Shown: positions 34,010 to 42,446 of the stretch, piece after piece
How the letters are laid out: every line of letters begins with the position of its first letter
Numbering within the stretch: the stretch's first letter is position 1
From: Streptomyces sp. ATexAB-D23
Lineage (GTDB): Bacteria > Actinomycetota > Actinomycetes > Streptomycetales > Streptomycetaceae
Reading direction: 5' to 3'
Assembly: GCF_000373645.1 (NCBI RefSeq)
Contig: NZ_KB892001.1
Span: 491,394 to 555,393 of the forward strand
DNA length: 64,000 nucleotides
Translations under genes and position numbers: made by a program
The notes under the pieces: generated by a model
The model's input: only the letters and a program-made list of their open reading frames with translations
What the model was told of the DNA's origin: nothing
The model's database searches: none

Positions 34010-35680
34010 CTAGGACTTCGCGGGCGTGCCGGTCAGGTGCAGGGTCGTGGCGCCCAGGTGCGGCTTCGCCCGGGACTCCAGCACCTTGACGCGGACCGCC
34101 GACGCGGTGACGGCCTCGGGGAGCGGCAGGATGCGTTCGTGGCCGATGGTGGTGCCCTCGGCGATCCGCTGCCAGACCCCGTCGACCTCGGCCTCCACGG
34201 CGAACCTCTCCACCCGCTGGCCGTGCCGGATGTCCTCGCGGACGGCGACGCGGTCGAAGGTGTGAGGCCCCGGGCCCTGCTCGCGTACGTCGGTGCCGTA
34301 GATCCGGCGCAGACCGGCGCCGAAGGCGGACAGTGACGCCAGGTCCGCGTCGGCGATCCGGCCGTCGGGCGCGGGCGGCACGTTGAGCAGGAGCGAGGCG
34401 TTGCGGCCCACGCTCTTCTCGTACAGGTCCATCAGCTGCGCGGCGGTCTTGGGCTGTTCGTCCTCGTGGTAGAACCAGCCGGGCCGGTTGGAGACGTCTG
34501 CCTCGGCCGGGTACCACTGGAGGTGGTTGACGTCCGGTCCGAGGAGCCTGGCGCGGGAGCCTATGTCGGTGTCGGTGGAGTCGTTGGGCAGGCTGCCGAG
34601 TCCGGTCCACGGGTCGGTGGTGTGCGGGGTCACGCTCCACTCGGTCTCGCGGGCGGTCCCGTTCTCGTTGCCGACCCAGCGCACGCCCTGCGGACCCTGG
34701 AAGACGACGGTGTTCGGCGAGAGGGCCGCGACCATGTCGAACCACTGCTCGACGTCGTAGTTCTGGGTGATGCCGGAGTCCGACCAGGGGTTGGCGCCGT
34801 CGAGCCACAGCTCCTCGACGGGCCCGTACTGGGTGAAGATCTCGTACAGCTGGTTGAGGTAGTACGCGTCGTAGTCGTCGGCGCGGACCGTGAAGCTGGG
34901 CAGCTCGCCGCTCTTGACGCGGGCGGCGCGGTCGTCGCCGGGGACGAGGGTGGGGATGGTGCGCTCGGTGACGGCGCTGCCGTTGCCGAAGCGCCCCTGG
35001 CCGGCCGGGGCGCGGTTGCCGTCCTCCAGGGCCATCCGCTCGGGCAGGCTCAGCGTCTTGCCCTCGGCCTGCTTGGCGCGGATCTGCTCGACCCAGTCGG
35101 CGTGCCAGGCGTGCGGGAGTTCGGCTCCGTCGGACGGGGAGAGGTAGAGGCCGACCTTCAGCCCGGCCTTGCGGGCGGCCTTGACGTAGGCGGCGACGAC
35201 GTCGGGGCTGCCGGGGCTGAGGGCGACGGAGTGGTCGGTGTAGCGGCTGGGGTAGAGCACGAAGCCGTCGTGGTGCTTGACGGTGAGCATGACCTGCTCG
35301 GCGCCGGCGGCCTTGTAGGCGCGCATCCACTGGTCCGCGTCGATGCTGCCGGGCGCGAAGAGCTTCTCGTCCTCCGTGCCCGAGCCCCATTCGCGGCCGG
35401 TGAAGGTGTTCATCCCGAAGTGCGTGAAGGCGGTGATCTCCCGCTGCTGCCAGGCCAGTTGCCCGGTGGTGGGGACGATGTTCGCCGCCTTCTCGATGAT
35501 CCGGGCGGGGCTGTCGCATGCCTCGACGGTCATCTGCGAGGCGGGTTTCACGGGCCCGCGGCACGTACCGGCGGGCGCGGAGGGCGCGGGCGCCGGCTGC
35601 TGCGCGGTGGCGGTCACGGGGATGAGCGCGGCGGCGGCCGCCAGCGCGAGCGCGCTGAGCACATGGGTGCGTCGTGCCAT
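34010..35680 (-). CDS. secreted GH29 alpha-L-fucosidase
   Basis: This 556-residue protein has a signal peptide (MARRTHVLSALALAAAAALIPVTATAQ). The GH29 catalytic domain shows WQQREITAFTHFGMNTFTGREWG, LTVKHHDGFVLYPSRYTDHS and GPVEELWLDGANPW, whose aspartate is the expected nucleophile. LLLNVPPAPDGRI follows, and the C-terminal 110 residues form a beta-rich accessory domain. It should release alpha-linked L-fucose from host or plant glycans outside the cell. ATG 35680 is well placed. It has no fucose-uptake genes nearby. Confidence 0.9.
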   Translation of the reverse strand: MARRTHVLSALALAAAAALIPVTATAQQPAPAPSAPAGTCRGPVKPASQMTVEACDSPARIIEKAANIVPTTGQLAWQQREITAFTHFGMNTFTGREWGSGTEDEKLFAPGSIDADQWMRAYKAAGAEQVMLTVKHHDGFVLYPSRYTDHSVALSPGSPDVVAAYVKAARKAGLKVGLYLSPSDGAELPHAWHADWVEQIRAKQAEGKTLSLPERMALEDGNRAPAGQGRFGNGSAVTERTIPTLVPGDDRAARVKSGELPSFTVRADDYDAYYLNQLYEIFTQYGPVEELWLDGANPWSDSGITQNYDVEQWFDMVAALSPNTVVFQGPQGVRWVGNENGTARETEWSVTPHTTDPWTGLGSLPNDSTDTDIGSRARLLGPDVNHLQWYPAEADVSNRPGWFYHEDEQPKTAAQLMDLYEKSVGRNASLLLNVPPAPDGRIADADLASLSAFGAGLRRIYGTDVREQGPGPHTFDRVAVREDIRHGQRVERFAVEAEVDGVWQRIAEGTTIGHERILPLPEAVTASAVRVKVLESRAKPHLGATTLHLTGTPAKS

Positions 35681-35825
35681 GGTTCCCTCTCCTTCACGAC
35701 CACGAGTGGTCGGATCTCTCGGGTGACGACGCGTGCATGCTGCCGTAAGAAAGGGCCCGCGGAAAGAGTGTGGGCCTCATACGTCCTATCTCTCGTCAGT
35801 AAAGTCCAAGCCGCCGGGACCACCC

Positions 35826-36317
35826 TCAGCCGTTGAACCAGGACGCCACATCGAGCCGGAAGGCGCCGTCGGGGGCCATCGCGCGCAGGTCGTCCTCCAG
35901 GGCGCGGACCCGCTCGGCCCCCAGCTTCCGGACCCACTCGGCCCGCAGCCGGTCGAAGCCCTCGGCGGACCGGACCAGGACGTCGGTCCCCCGCGCGGTC
36001 AGCAGGACCAGCTTGCGGCGTCCGTCGGCCGGATCGTCGGCGCGTTCCACGTAACCGAGGGCTTCGAGCCGGTCCACGGTCTTCCCTGCGGCCTGTTTGG
36101 AGACGCCGAGGCGGCGGCCGATCTCACTGGCGGTCGCCCCGTCGACACCCACCGCCTGAAGGGCGTAGCCGTACGCGGGCCGCAGGTCGAGGTGGCCCTC
36201 CTCGGCCAGCTCCCGGTGGAGCCCGTCGATGACCGACCGGAACCCGGCGAACAGCAACAGGGGCAGCTCGAAGCCCGCACCCGCCTCGTCGGAGCGCCTC
36301 CGCGCGCGGTCAGCCAT
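35826..36317 (-). CDS. MarR family transcriptional regulator
   Basis: This 163-residue winged-helix regulator has DGATASEIGRRLGVSKQAAGKTVDRLEALGYVERADDPADGRRKLVLLT, the MarR recognition helix and wing (given here in shortened form: GVSKQAAGKTVDRLEALGYV). ATG 36317 is preferred over TTG 36332. It diverges from the AhpD-like gene with about 70 bases between starts, where an AT-rich inverted repeat lies. It probably represses that gene and itself; the ligand is unknown, possibly an oxidant or phenolic. Confidence 0.87.
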   Translation of the reverse strand: MADRARRRSDEAGAGFELPLLLFAGFRSVIDGLHRELAEEGHLDLRPAYGYALQAVGVDGATASEIGRRLGVSKQAAGKTVDRLEALGYVERADDPADGRRKLVLLTARGTDVLVRSAEGFDRLRAEWVRKLGAERVRALEDDLRAMAPDGAFRLDVASWFNG

Positions 36318-36327
36318 TGCGGAACTC

Positions 36328-36363
36328 GACAACCTGGTTTACGTTTTCGTCAATCACGTTGTC
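36328..36363. promoter_or_regulatory. candidate MarR operator
   Basis: GACAAC (36328-36333) is inverted as GTTGTC (36358-36363) around an AT-rich 24-base centre, which is unusual for this GC-rich window. It lies between the divergent MarR and AhpD-like starts, so it is the best candidate operator and promoter overlap. Confidence 0.5.
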
Positions 36364-36386
36364 GATTTTACCGCGAGAGGTCACCC

Positions 36387-36932
36387 ATGTCCGCGACCGC
36401 CTTCCCCGACCACACCCATGCCTCCGCTCCCGCCGCCGCCCGCCCCGCCCTGGCGGCCATCGCGCAGAAACAGGGCTTCCTGCCGGCCGCGGCCGCCCGG
36501 ATGGCCAACTCCCCCGAACTGCTGAACGGCTTCCTGAAGATCAACGCCCTCTTCGAGGCCACCACTTTGGACCGGCTCTCCCGCGAGGTCCTGAGCATGA
36601 CGATGGCCACCCGGAACGGCTGCCACGTCTGCATCGCCGTCCACACCGCGATCCTCACCTCCATGGACACCGAGCCCGCCCTGCTCGCCGCGCTTCGCGA
36701 GGCCACCCCGCTCCCCGACGAACGGCTGGAAGCGCTGCGGCAGTTCATCCTGGCCGCCGCCGCGACGAACGGGGCCGTCGGCGACGAGGCGATGGAGGCG
36801 TTCCTGTCCCACGGCTACACCCCGCGCAACGCACTGGAGGTGGTCCTCGGCATCGGCGCCTACACCCTGTCGACGCTCGCCAACCGGATGACGGACGCAC
36901 CACTCGACGGCCCGCTGGCGCAGTTCGCCTGA
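36387..36932 (+). CDS. carboxymuconolactone decarboxylase/AhpD-like protein
   Basis: This 181-residue helical protein has the AhpD-type redox motif NGCHVCIAVHT (CxxC followed by His) and the preceding LSREVLSMTMATRNG of the CMD family. Such proteins act as peroxide-linked disulfide reductases or related decarboxylases. It is divergent from the MarR gene, which suggests oxidant- or ligand-responsive control. ATG 36387 follows CGAGAGG. It probably functions in the cytosol as an oligomer. Confidence 0.85.
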   Translation: MSATAFPDHTHASAPAAARPALAAIAQKQGFLPAAAARMANSPELLNGFLKINALFEATTLDRLSREVLSMTMATRNGCHVCIAVHTAILTSMDTEPALLAALREATPLPDERLEALRQFILAAAATNGAVGDEAMEAFLSHGYTPRNALEVVLGIGAYTLSTLANRMTDAPLDGPLAQFA

Positions 36933-37015
36933 CGCCGCCGCACAGGGCGGGAACGGGCTCAGGAATTCACCGCACGCCCCTGTCCCCCCGGCTTGCCCCT
37001 CACTACATTGACAAT

Positions 37016-37921
37016 ATGTCTAACACGCAGCCAGCGGCGGTCGCGTCGGAGCGAACCACCCTCAAGGCCCGCCGGGTCAGCTTCGCCTGGGACCGGACCC
37101 CCCTGCACTGGGTGCCGGGCGACCCGTTCACCACGCACACCATCAATGTGCTCCACCTCCTGCTCCCGGCCGGGGAACGCTGGTTCATCCACGTCTACCG
37201 CCAAGTGCTCCCGTACATCCACGACGAGGAGCTGCGGCAGGACGTCATCGGCTTCATCGGCCAGGAGGCGATGCACTCCCAGGCCCATGACGACGTCCTG
37301 CCGCACCTCAAGGAGCAGGGCCTCGACCCGACCCCGTACACCGCGCAGGTGGACTGGCTCTTCGAGAAGCTCCTCGGCGACCGGACCCTGCCTCCGGGCC
37401 GGGCACGCGAGTGGTGGCTGCTGGAGCGGGTGGCGACGATAGCGGCGATCGAGCACTACACCGCCTTCCTCGGCGACTGGATACTCAACGCCGACGAGCT
37501 GGACCGGCGCGGCGCCGACCCCACCATGCTGGACCTGCTGCGCTGGCACGGCGCCGAGGAGGTGGAGCACCGCTCCGTCGCCTTCGACGTGTTCATGCAC
37601 GTCGACGGCGGCTACCGGCGGCGGGTGCGGACCTGGGCGACGGCCTTCTCCGCGCTGCTCTTCCTCTGGCAGCGCGGCGCCCGCTTCTTCATGGAGAACG
37701 ACCCCGCCCTGCTGGACGGCAAGGCGTCCTTCGGGCAGTTCTACCGCAGCGGCCGGCGCGGCACCCTGCCCAGCACCCCGTCCATGCTGCGGTCGATCCC
37801 GCGCTATCTGAGCCGTTCCTACCACCCCTCGCAGGAGGGCAGCACGGCGCAGGCCGTCGACTACCTCACCCGCTCGCCCGCGGCCGTCGCGGCCGAGGCC
37901 CGTACTCCGAAGGCCCTCTGA
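37016..37921 (+). CDS. PF10118-type metal-dependent protein, predicted di-iron
   Basis: This 301-residue protein matches the family annotated as predicted metal-dependent hydrolase (COG3687/PF10118; contains FIGQEAMHSQAHDDVL). The pattern of possible metal ligands is Glu54, Glu84-x-x-His87, Glu146 and Glu182-x-x-His185, the E/ExxH/E/ExxH signature of ferritin-like di-iron carboxylate proteins, so an oxygenase or desaturase-like chemistry is more plausible than hydrolysis. It overlaps functionally with the Fe-S flavoreductase gene 2 bases downstream. ATG 37016 is preceded by TTGACAAT and has little leader. Confidence 0.75.
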   Translation: MSNTQPAAVASERTTLKARRVSFAWDRTPLHWVPGDPFTTHTINVLHLLLPAGERWFIHVYRQVLPYIHDEELRQDVIGFIGQEAMHSQAHDDVLPHLKEQGLDPTPYTAQVDWLFEKLLGDRTLPPGRAREWWLLERVATIAAIEHYTAFLGDWILNADELDRRGADPTMLDLLRWHGAEEVEHRSVAFDVFMHVDGGYRRRVRTWATAFSALLFLWQRGARFFMENDPALLDGKASFGQFYRSGRRGTLPSTPSMLRSIPRYLSRSYHPSQEGSTAQAVDYLTRSPAAVAAEARTPKAL

Positions 37922-37923
37922 CC

Positions 37924-39012
37924 ATGCGGCATCCCCTGCCCCTGCCCCGCCTGCGTACGGTCGCCGTGGCGACCGGAGCCGCACTGCTCGCCCGGCGGGC
38001 ATTGCGCCGGCGCATCCGGAAGTCCCCGCTGTGGCCGCTGCCCGCGCTGGAGGAGCCCATATCCGGCCGGTCCGAGCGCCGTTCCACCACCGGGCGGCGA
38101 CTGCTGATCGCCGAGCGGACGAGTCCGGCCGACGGGGTCGTCCGACTCCGCCTGGAGGGACCCGACCTGCCCGCCTGGGAACCCGGGGCCCATCTGGACC
38201 TGGTGCTGCCCTCCGGCCTGGTCCGGCAGTACTCACTGTGCGGCGACCCGGCCGACACCGGCGGCTACACCGTGGCGGCCCGGCTGGTCGAGGACGGCCG
38301 GGGCGGCTCCCGCGAGGTGCACACCGCGCTCCACGAGGGCATGGAGGTCGAGGTGCACGGCCCGCGCAACCGCTTCCCGCTCTCCGACGCCCCCGCCCAT
38401 GTCCTGATCGCCGGCGGCATCGGCATCACCCCGATCCTGCCGATGGCGCGCCTGCTCGCCGCCGGGGGCGCCGACTGGCGGCTGCTGTACGGGGGCCGCA
38501 GCCGGGCCACGATGCCGTTCCTGGAGGAGATCGAGAAGCTGGGCGCCGACGGCGGCCGGGTCACGGTCGTCCCGCAGGACGAGGCGGGCCACCCGGACAT
38601 CGCCGCCGCCCTCGCGGAGGCACCCGAGGGCACGGAGGTCCACTGCTGCGGGCCGCAGCCCTTGATGGACGCGGTCGCCGCAGCCCTCCCGCCCGGCTGC
38701 GTGCTGCGCCTGGAACGGTTCTCGGCGGCGGCCACGGACCCGGCCGGTTCGGCCCCGTTCGACGTGGAGCTGCGCCGCTCGGGCCGCACCGTCCCGGTCG
38801 CGGCGGACCAGTCGGTGCTGGCCGCCGTGCGCGCCGAACTGCCGCACGTCTCGTACTCCTGCGAACAGGGTTTCTGCGGAACGTGCCAACAGCGCGTCCT
38901 GGAGGGCGAGGTGGAGCACCGCGACGAGCTGCTGACCGACCGGGAGCGGGAGGGTTCCATGCTGATCTGCGTCTCCAGGTGCCGGGGCGGCAGGCTGGTG
39001 CTGGACCTGTAA
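37924..39012 (+). CDS. PDR/VanB-type flavin and 2Fe-2S reductase
   Basis: This 362-residue electron-transfer protein has a basic/hydrophobic N-terminus (RTVAVATGAALLARRALRRR, perhaps a membrane anchor). An FMN/FAD domain shows RQYSLCGDP, the NAD domain has AGGIGITPILPMARLL, and a C-terminal plant-type 2Fe-2S ferredoxin has CEQGFCGTC plus a later Cys. It would pass electrons from NAD(P)H to an oxygenase, most likely the predicted di-iron protein encoded 2 bases upstream. It continues into a TetR gene 34 bases downstream. Confidence 0.88.
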   Translation: MRHPLPLPRLRTVAVATGAALLARRALRRRIRKSPLWPLPALEEPISGRSERRSTTGRRLLIAERTSPADGVVRLRLEGPDLPAWEPGAHLDLVLPSGLVRQYSLCGDPADTGGYTVAARLVEDGRGGSREVHTALHEGMEVEVHGPRNRFPLSDAPAHVLIAGGIGITPILPMARLLAAGGADWRLLYGGRSRATMPFLEEIEKLGADGGRVTVVPQDEAGHPDIAAALAEAPEGTEVHCCGPQPLMDAVAAALPPGCVLRLERFSAAATDPAGSAPFDVELRRSGRTVPVAADQSVLAAVRAELPHVSYSCEQGFCGTCQQRVLEGEVEHRDELLTDREREGSMLICVSRCRGGRLVLDL

Positions 39013-39046
39013 CCCGGCCTCACCCACCGGTCGGTACGCTGGGGGC

Positions 39047-39769
39047 ATGACCACCGGGATGCGGCGCAGGATGGGCGTCGACGAGCGCAGGCAGCAGCTG
39101 ATCGGTGTCGCGCTGGAGTTGTTCAGCCGCCGGTCGCCGGACGAGGTGTCGATCGACGAGATCGCCGCGGCCGCCGGGATCTCCCGGCCGCTGGTCTACC
39201 ACTACTTCCCCGGCAAGCAGAGCCTGTACGAGGCGGCGTTGCGGCGGGCGGCCGACGAGCTGGCGGGCCGGTTCGTGGAGCCGCGCGAAGGGCCCCTGGG
39301 CGCGCGGCTGCTGCGGGTGATGGGCCGGTTCTTCGACTTCGTGGACGAGCACGGGCCCGGGTTCGCCGCGCTGATGCGGGGTGGCCCGGCCGTGGGCTCC
39401 TCCACGGCGAACGCGATGATCGACGGGGTGCGCCAGGCGGCCTGCGCCCAGATCCTGGCCCACCTGGACGTCGACGAGCCCCCGGCCCGGCTGGAGTTGG
39501 TCGTACGCTCCTGGGTCTCGCTCGCCGAGTCGACGGCGCTGCTCTGGCTGGACGGGCGGCGCGTGCCGAGGGCCGAACTGGAACTGCAACTGGTGCACGA
39601 CTTCGCGGCGCTGGCTGCCGTGAGCGCCGCGTACGACGAGGAGATGGCGGCCATCGTGCTGCGGGTGCTGGCGCGGGAGCCGGCGGACGGGCCGTTCGCG
39701 GACCTATTGACGCGGCTCTCCGCACTGGGCCCCGTTGCCCCCGCCGTGCCCCCGCAGCGGTTGCCGTAG
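39047..39769 (+). CDS. TetR family transcriptional regulator
   Basis: This 240-residue regulator has an N-terminal TetR HTH (residues 8-55: DERRQQLIGVALELFSRR, SIDEIAAAAGISRPLVYHYFPGKQSLYEAAL shown in part) and a helical ligand-binding C-terminus. It is downstream of the di-iron/reductase pair in the same direction and probably autoregulates that operon. ATG 39047 is the only reasonable start. The ligand is unknown; hydrophobic substrates of the oxygenase pair are an obvious but unproven guess. Confidence 0.9.
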   Translation: MTTGMRRRMGVDERRQQLIGVALELFSRRSPDEVSIDEIAAAAGISRPLVYHYFPGKQSLYEAALRRAADELAGRFVEPREGPLGARLLRVMGRFFDFVDEHGPGFAALMRGGPAVGSSTANAMIDGVRQAACAQILAHLDVDEPPARLELVVRSWVSLAESTALLWLDGRRVPRAELELQLVHDFAALAAVSAAYDEEMAAIVLRVLAREPADGPFADLLTRLSALGPVAPAVPPQRLP

Positions 39770-39773
39770 CGGG

Positions 39774-40124
39774 TCAGAGCTTGCGGTAGGAGGGGTCCAG
39801 GTCACGGGCCTCGACCGAGAGGTGCAGGGCCGTTCCCCGGGCGGTGCGGAGGTGGCCGGCCAGCAGCTCCAGGACCGATTCGGTGAGCCTGGCCTTGATC
39901 TCCGGTGTGCGGCCGGGCAGCAGCGAGATGTCGACGTGCACGAGCGCGTCCCCGTCCGGGGCGTCCGCCACCACCGTCTCCTCGGTCCGCCGGAAGCGGG
40001 TCTTGCAGGCGGCGGTCCTGGTGTTGACGGTTTCGGCGATCAGCGGGTGCAGCGCGAGGGCGAAGGCGGGGCGGTCGAAGGCGTCGGCGAGTTCGGCCGA
40101 GTAGTCGACGGTGATCTGCGGCAT
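39774..40124 (-). CDS. 5-carboxymethyl-2-hydroxymuconate isomerase-like tautomerase
   Basis: This 116-residue protein starts MPQITVDYSAELADAFD, so Pro2 becomes the N-terminal catalytic proline typical of the tautomerase superfamily. HVDISLLPGRTPEIKARLTESVLELL and the trimer-forming beta strands fit the CHMI group (homoprotocatechuate degradation). No other genes of that pathway are nearby, so the physiological substrate is open. ATG 40124 is required to expose Pro2. It converges on the TetR gene with 4 bases between the stop codons. Confidence 0.82.
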   Translation of the reverse strand: MPQITVDYSAELADAFDRPAFALALHPLIAETVNTRTAACKTRFRRTEETVVADAPDGDALVHVDISLLPGRTPEIKARLTESVLELLAGHLRTARGTALHLSVEARDLDPSYRKL

Positions 40125-40259
40125 GGCGGGCTCCCGGGGCGAGGCGGCGGCAGAGGGACGCCGCCCAGCCTTCCCCTGCCCCGTGGGCCGGCACAACAGC
40201 GATTCACTATGTGGGCAGGGGCAGGGACAGGGACAGGGGCAGCGGCCCCGGGGCGGGCG

Positions 40260-42296
40260 CTACATGAGCAGTTCGCCGTGCAGGGCGAGGGCCAGGCCCG
40301 CCTCCGCGCTGTCGGAGCGGCCCTGTTCGAAGGCGCGCCAGTAGGCGGCGTCGCCGACGGCCTCCCGGGCCCGCCGTTCGCAGGCCTCGCGCAGCGGCCC
40401 CAGTTCCGGGGTGCCGCGCTGCGGGTGGCCCACCATCCGCCAGTAGACCTGTCCGGTGCCATAGACCCGGGCGGCCCTGGCTCCCTCGCCCTGGGCGGCG
40501 ATGGCGGCGGCCAGGATGTCCAGGCCGAGCGCGATCCCGAAACGGTCGCGGAGCCGGTGCTTTCCGGTGAGCATGGCGCGGGCGTGCGCGGCGGCCGGTG
40601 CGGCGCGGCCCTGGAGCAGGGCGATCAGGGCGAGTTGGTAGTCGACGTAGCTGCGGGTCCAGCACTCGTCCTGGGCCTCGCAGGCGGCGCGCAGGACGAC
40701 GGCCGCCTCGGCCGCCTCGTCCAGCCGGCCGAGTCCGGTGAGGGCGAAGACGGTGATCAGGTGGCAGCGCAGCCGATAGGCCGATTCCAGCGGGGTGGCG
40801 CTCCCGGCGGTGCGCAGGACCCGCTCCGACACGCGCAGTCCCCTCTCGGGCTCGCCGGTCATCAGGTGGGTGAGGCCGCGCAGATAGGCGGCGGCGAGTA
40901 CGCCCTCGTCGGTGTCGTCGGCGGCGGCCGCGCGGACGCACTCCGCGCCGATGCGCTCGGCGGCCGGGTAGTCGCCCTGGAGCAGGACGCAGATGCCGAG
41001 CACCCACAGGGCACGGGTGCGGTGCGGGCCGCCGGCCGGTCCGGTGTCCAGGGCGCGCTGGGCGTAGGAGCGGGTCTGGGGCAGGTGGCCGCAGCAGCAC
41101 CAGAAGAAGCCGATGCGCCCGGCCATCTCCTGGGCGGCGGCGGGGTCGTGGGCGAGGAGATGGTCGAGGGCGGCGCACAGGTCGGCGTGCGCGTCGGCGA
41201 TGCGGTGGTACCAGAGGATCTGGTCGTCGCCGGTCCAGCCGGCGTGGGCGTTGCGGGCGAGGCGCAGGAAGCAGGCGGCGTGGCGGTCGGCGGCGGCGCG
41301 CTCCTCACCGAGTTCGGCGAGCCACATCCGGCCGTACTCGCGCAGCGTGTCGAGCATGCGGTGGCGGTCCCCGTCGCGGGCGACGACGGACTGGGCGACG
41401 AGGCCGCGCAGCGCCGTACGGACTTTGTGGGCGGTGAGCGGGCCGCCGGCGCAGACGACGGCGGCGGTGTCCGCGTCGAAGTCGCCGCGCAGCACGGTCA
41501 GCCGGGCCCACAGGAGCCGTTCGAGCGGGGTGCACAGTTCGTGGGACCAGCCGATGGTGGTGCGCAAGGTGCGGTGGCGCACGGGACGGAGCCTGGTGTG
41601 GGCGAAGACGTCGAGGCGGGAGCCGAGCCGGTCGGCGATCTCCTGGACTGTCTGCCGGCCGGCGCCCGCGGCGGCGAGTTCGATGGCGAGCGGGATGCCT
41701 TCGAGGCGGCGGCAGATCGCGGCGGCGGCCGCGGCGGTGCCGGGGTCGTCGAGGGGGGTTGCGGGGGCGGCGGCCGAGGCCCGTTCCCGGAAGAGGGTGA
41801 GCGCGTCGGCGGTGCCGTCGACGGGCAGCGGCTCCACCTCGATCAGCTGCTCGCCCCGCAGGTCCAGGGGCCGGCGGCTGGTGGCGAGGACGGTGAGGCC
41901 GGGTGAGGTGGTGAGGATCTCGCCGAGGAGGTGGGCGCAGGCGTGGCGGAGGTGTTCGCAGGAGTCCAGGACGAGCAGGAGCTCCTTGTCGGCGAGCCAT
42001 TCGCACAGCACGTCGATGGGCATGCGCAGGGTGTGGTCGCTGAGGCCGACCGCGTCGGAGACGGTGGCCAGGAGCAGTTCGTCGTCGTGCAGCGGGGAGA
42101 GGTCCGCCCACCACACGCCGTCGCGGAAGCCCGGTTCGGCGCGGCGGGCGGCGCGCAGGGCGAGCCGGGTCTTCCCGACGCCGCCGGTTCCGGTGAGCGT
42201 GGTCAGCCGGCCGGTGGCGAGGGCGTCTTCGAGCCCGGCCAGCTCCGCCTCCCGTCCGACAAAGCTGGTGGTCTCCTCGGGGATGTTGCTGACCAT
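40260..42296 (-). CDS. STAND ATPase (NB-ARC, TPR-like), no HTH seen
   Basis: This 678-residue protein starts IPEETTSFVGREAELAGLEDAL, has a P-loop GTGGVGKT at residues 36-43, Walker B LLLVLDSCEHL and the sensor LTVLATSRRPL. A winged-helix-like segment and a long helical repeat region (TPR-type) complete it. It is the STAND/AfsR-LuxR ATPase core common in actinobacterial regulators, but I see no DNA-binding domain at either end. ATG 42296 is the family start though its ribosome site is weak; earlier starts would add a Pro/Arg-rich tail. The function is unknown: a regulator or signalling switch. Confidence 0.82.
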   Translation of the reverse strand: MVSNIPEETTSFVGREAELAGLEDALATGRLTTLTGTGGVGKTRLALRAARRAEPGFRDGVWWADLSPLHDDELLLATVSDAVGLSDHTLRMPIDVLCEWLADKELLLVLDSCEHLRHACAHLLGEILTTSPGLTVLATSRRPLDLRGEQLIEVEPLPVDGTADALTLFRERASAAAPATPLDDPGTAAAAAAICRRLEGIPLAIELAAAGAGRQTVQEIADRLGSRLDVFAHTRLRPVRHRTLRTTIGWSHELCTPLERLLWARLTVLRGDFDADTAAVVCAGGPLTAHKVRTALRGLVAQSVVARDGDRHRMLDTLREYGRMWLAELGEERAAADRHAACFLRLARNAHAGWTGDDQILWYHRIADAHADLCAALDHLLAHDPAAAQEMAGRIGFFWCCCGHLPQTRSYAQRALDTGPAGGPHRTRALWVLGICVLLQGDYPAAERIGAECVRAAAADDTDEGVLAAAYLRGLTHLMTGEPERGLRVSERVLRTAGSATPLESAYRLRCHLITVFALTGLGRLDEAAEAAVVLRAACEAQDECWTRSYVDYQLALIALLQGRAAPAAAHARAMLTGKHRLRDRFGIALGLDILAAAIAAQGEGARAARVYGTGQVYWRMVGHPQRGTPELGPLREACERRAREAVGDAAYWRAFEQGRSDSAEAGLALALHGELLM

Positions 42297-42446
42297 CGTC
42301 ACCGTCGCTGCACAGGTGGAGCGGCCGGCCCCGGCCCCCGCGCGGATGCGGGGAGCCGGGGCCGGCCGGGTGGAGTGGAGGCCTGTCCGGGAGGGGCGGT
42401 GGAGCGACACCCCCGGGCGGCTGCCCATACGGTAGTCCTGAGACGG

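Noticed and set aside
40214..40245. GGGACA/GGGGCA short repeats between tautomerase and ATPase genes
   Set aside because: Only a few imperfect 6-bp units; too short to assign a role.
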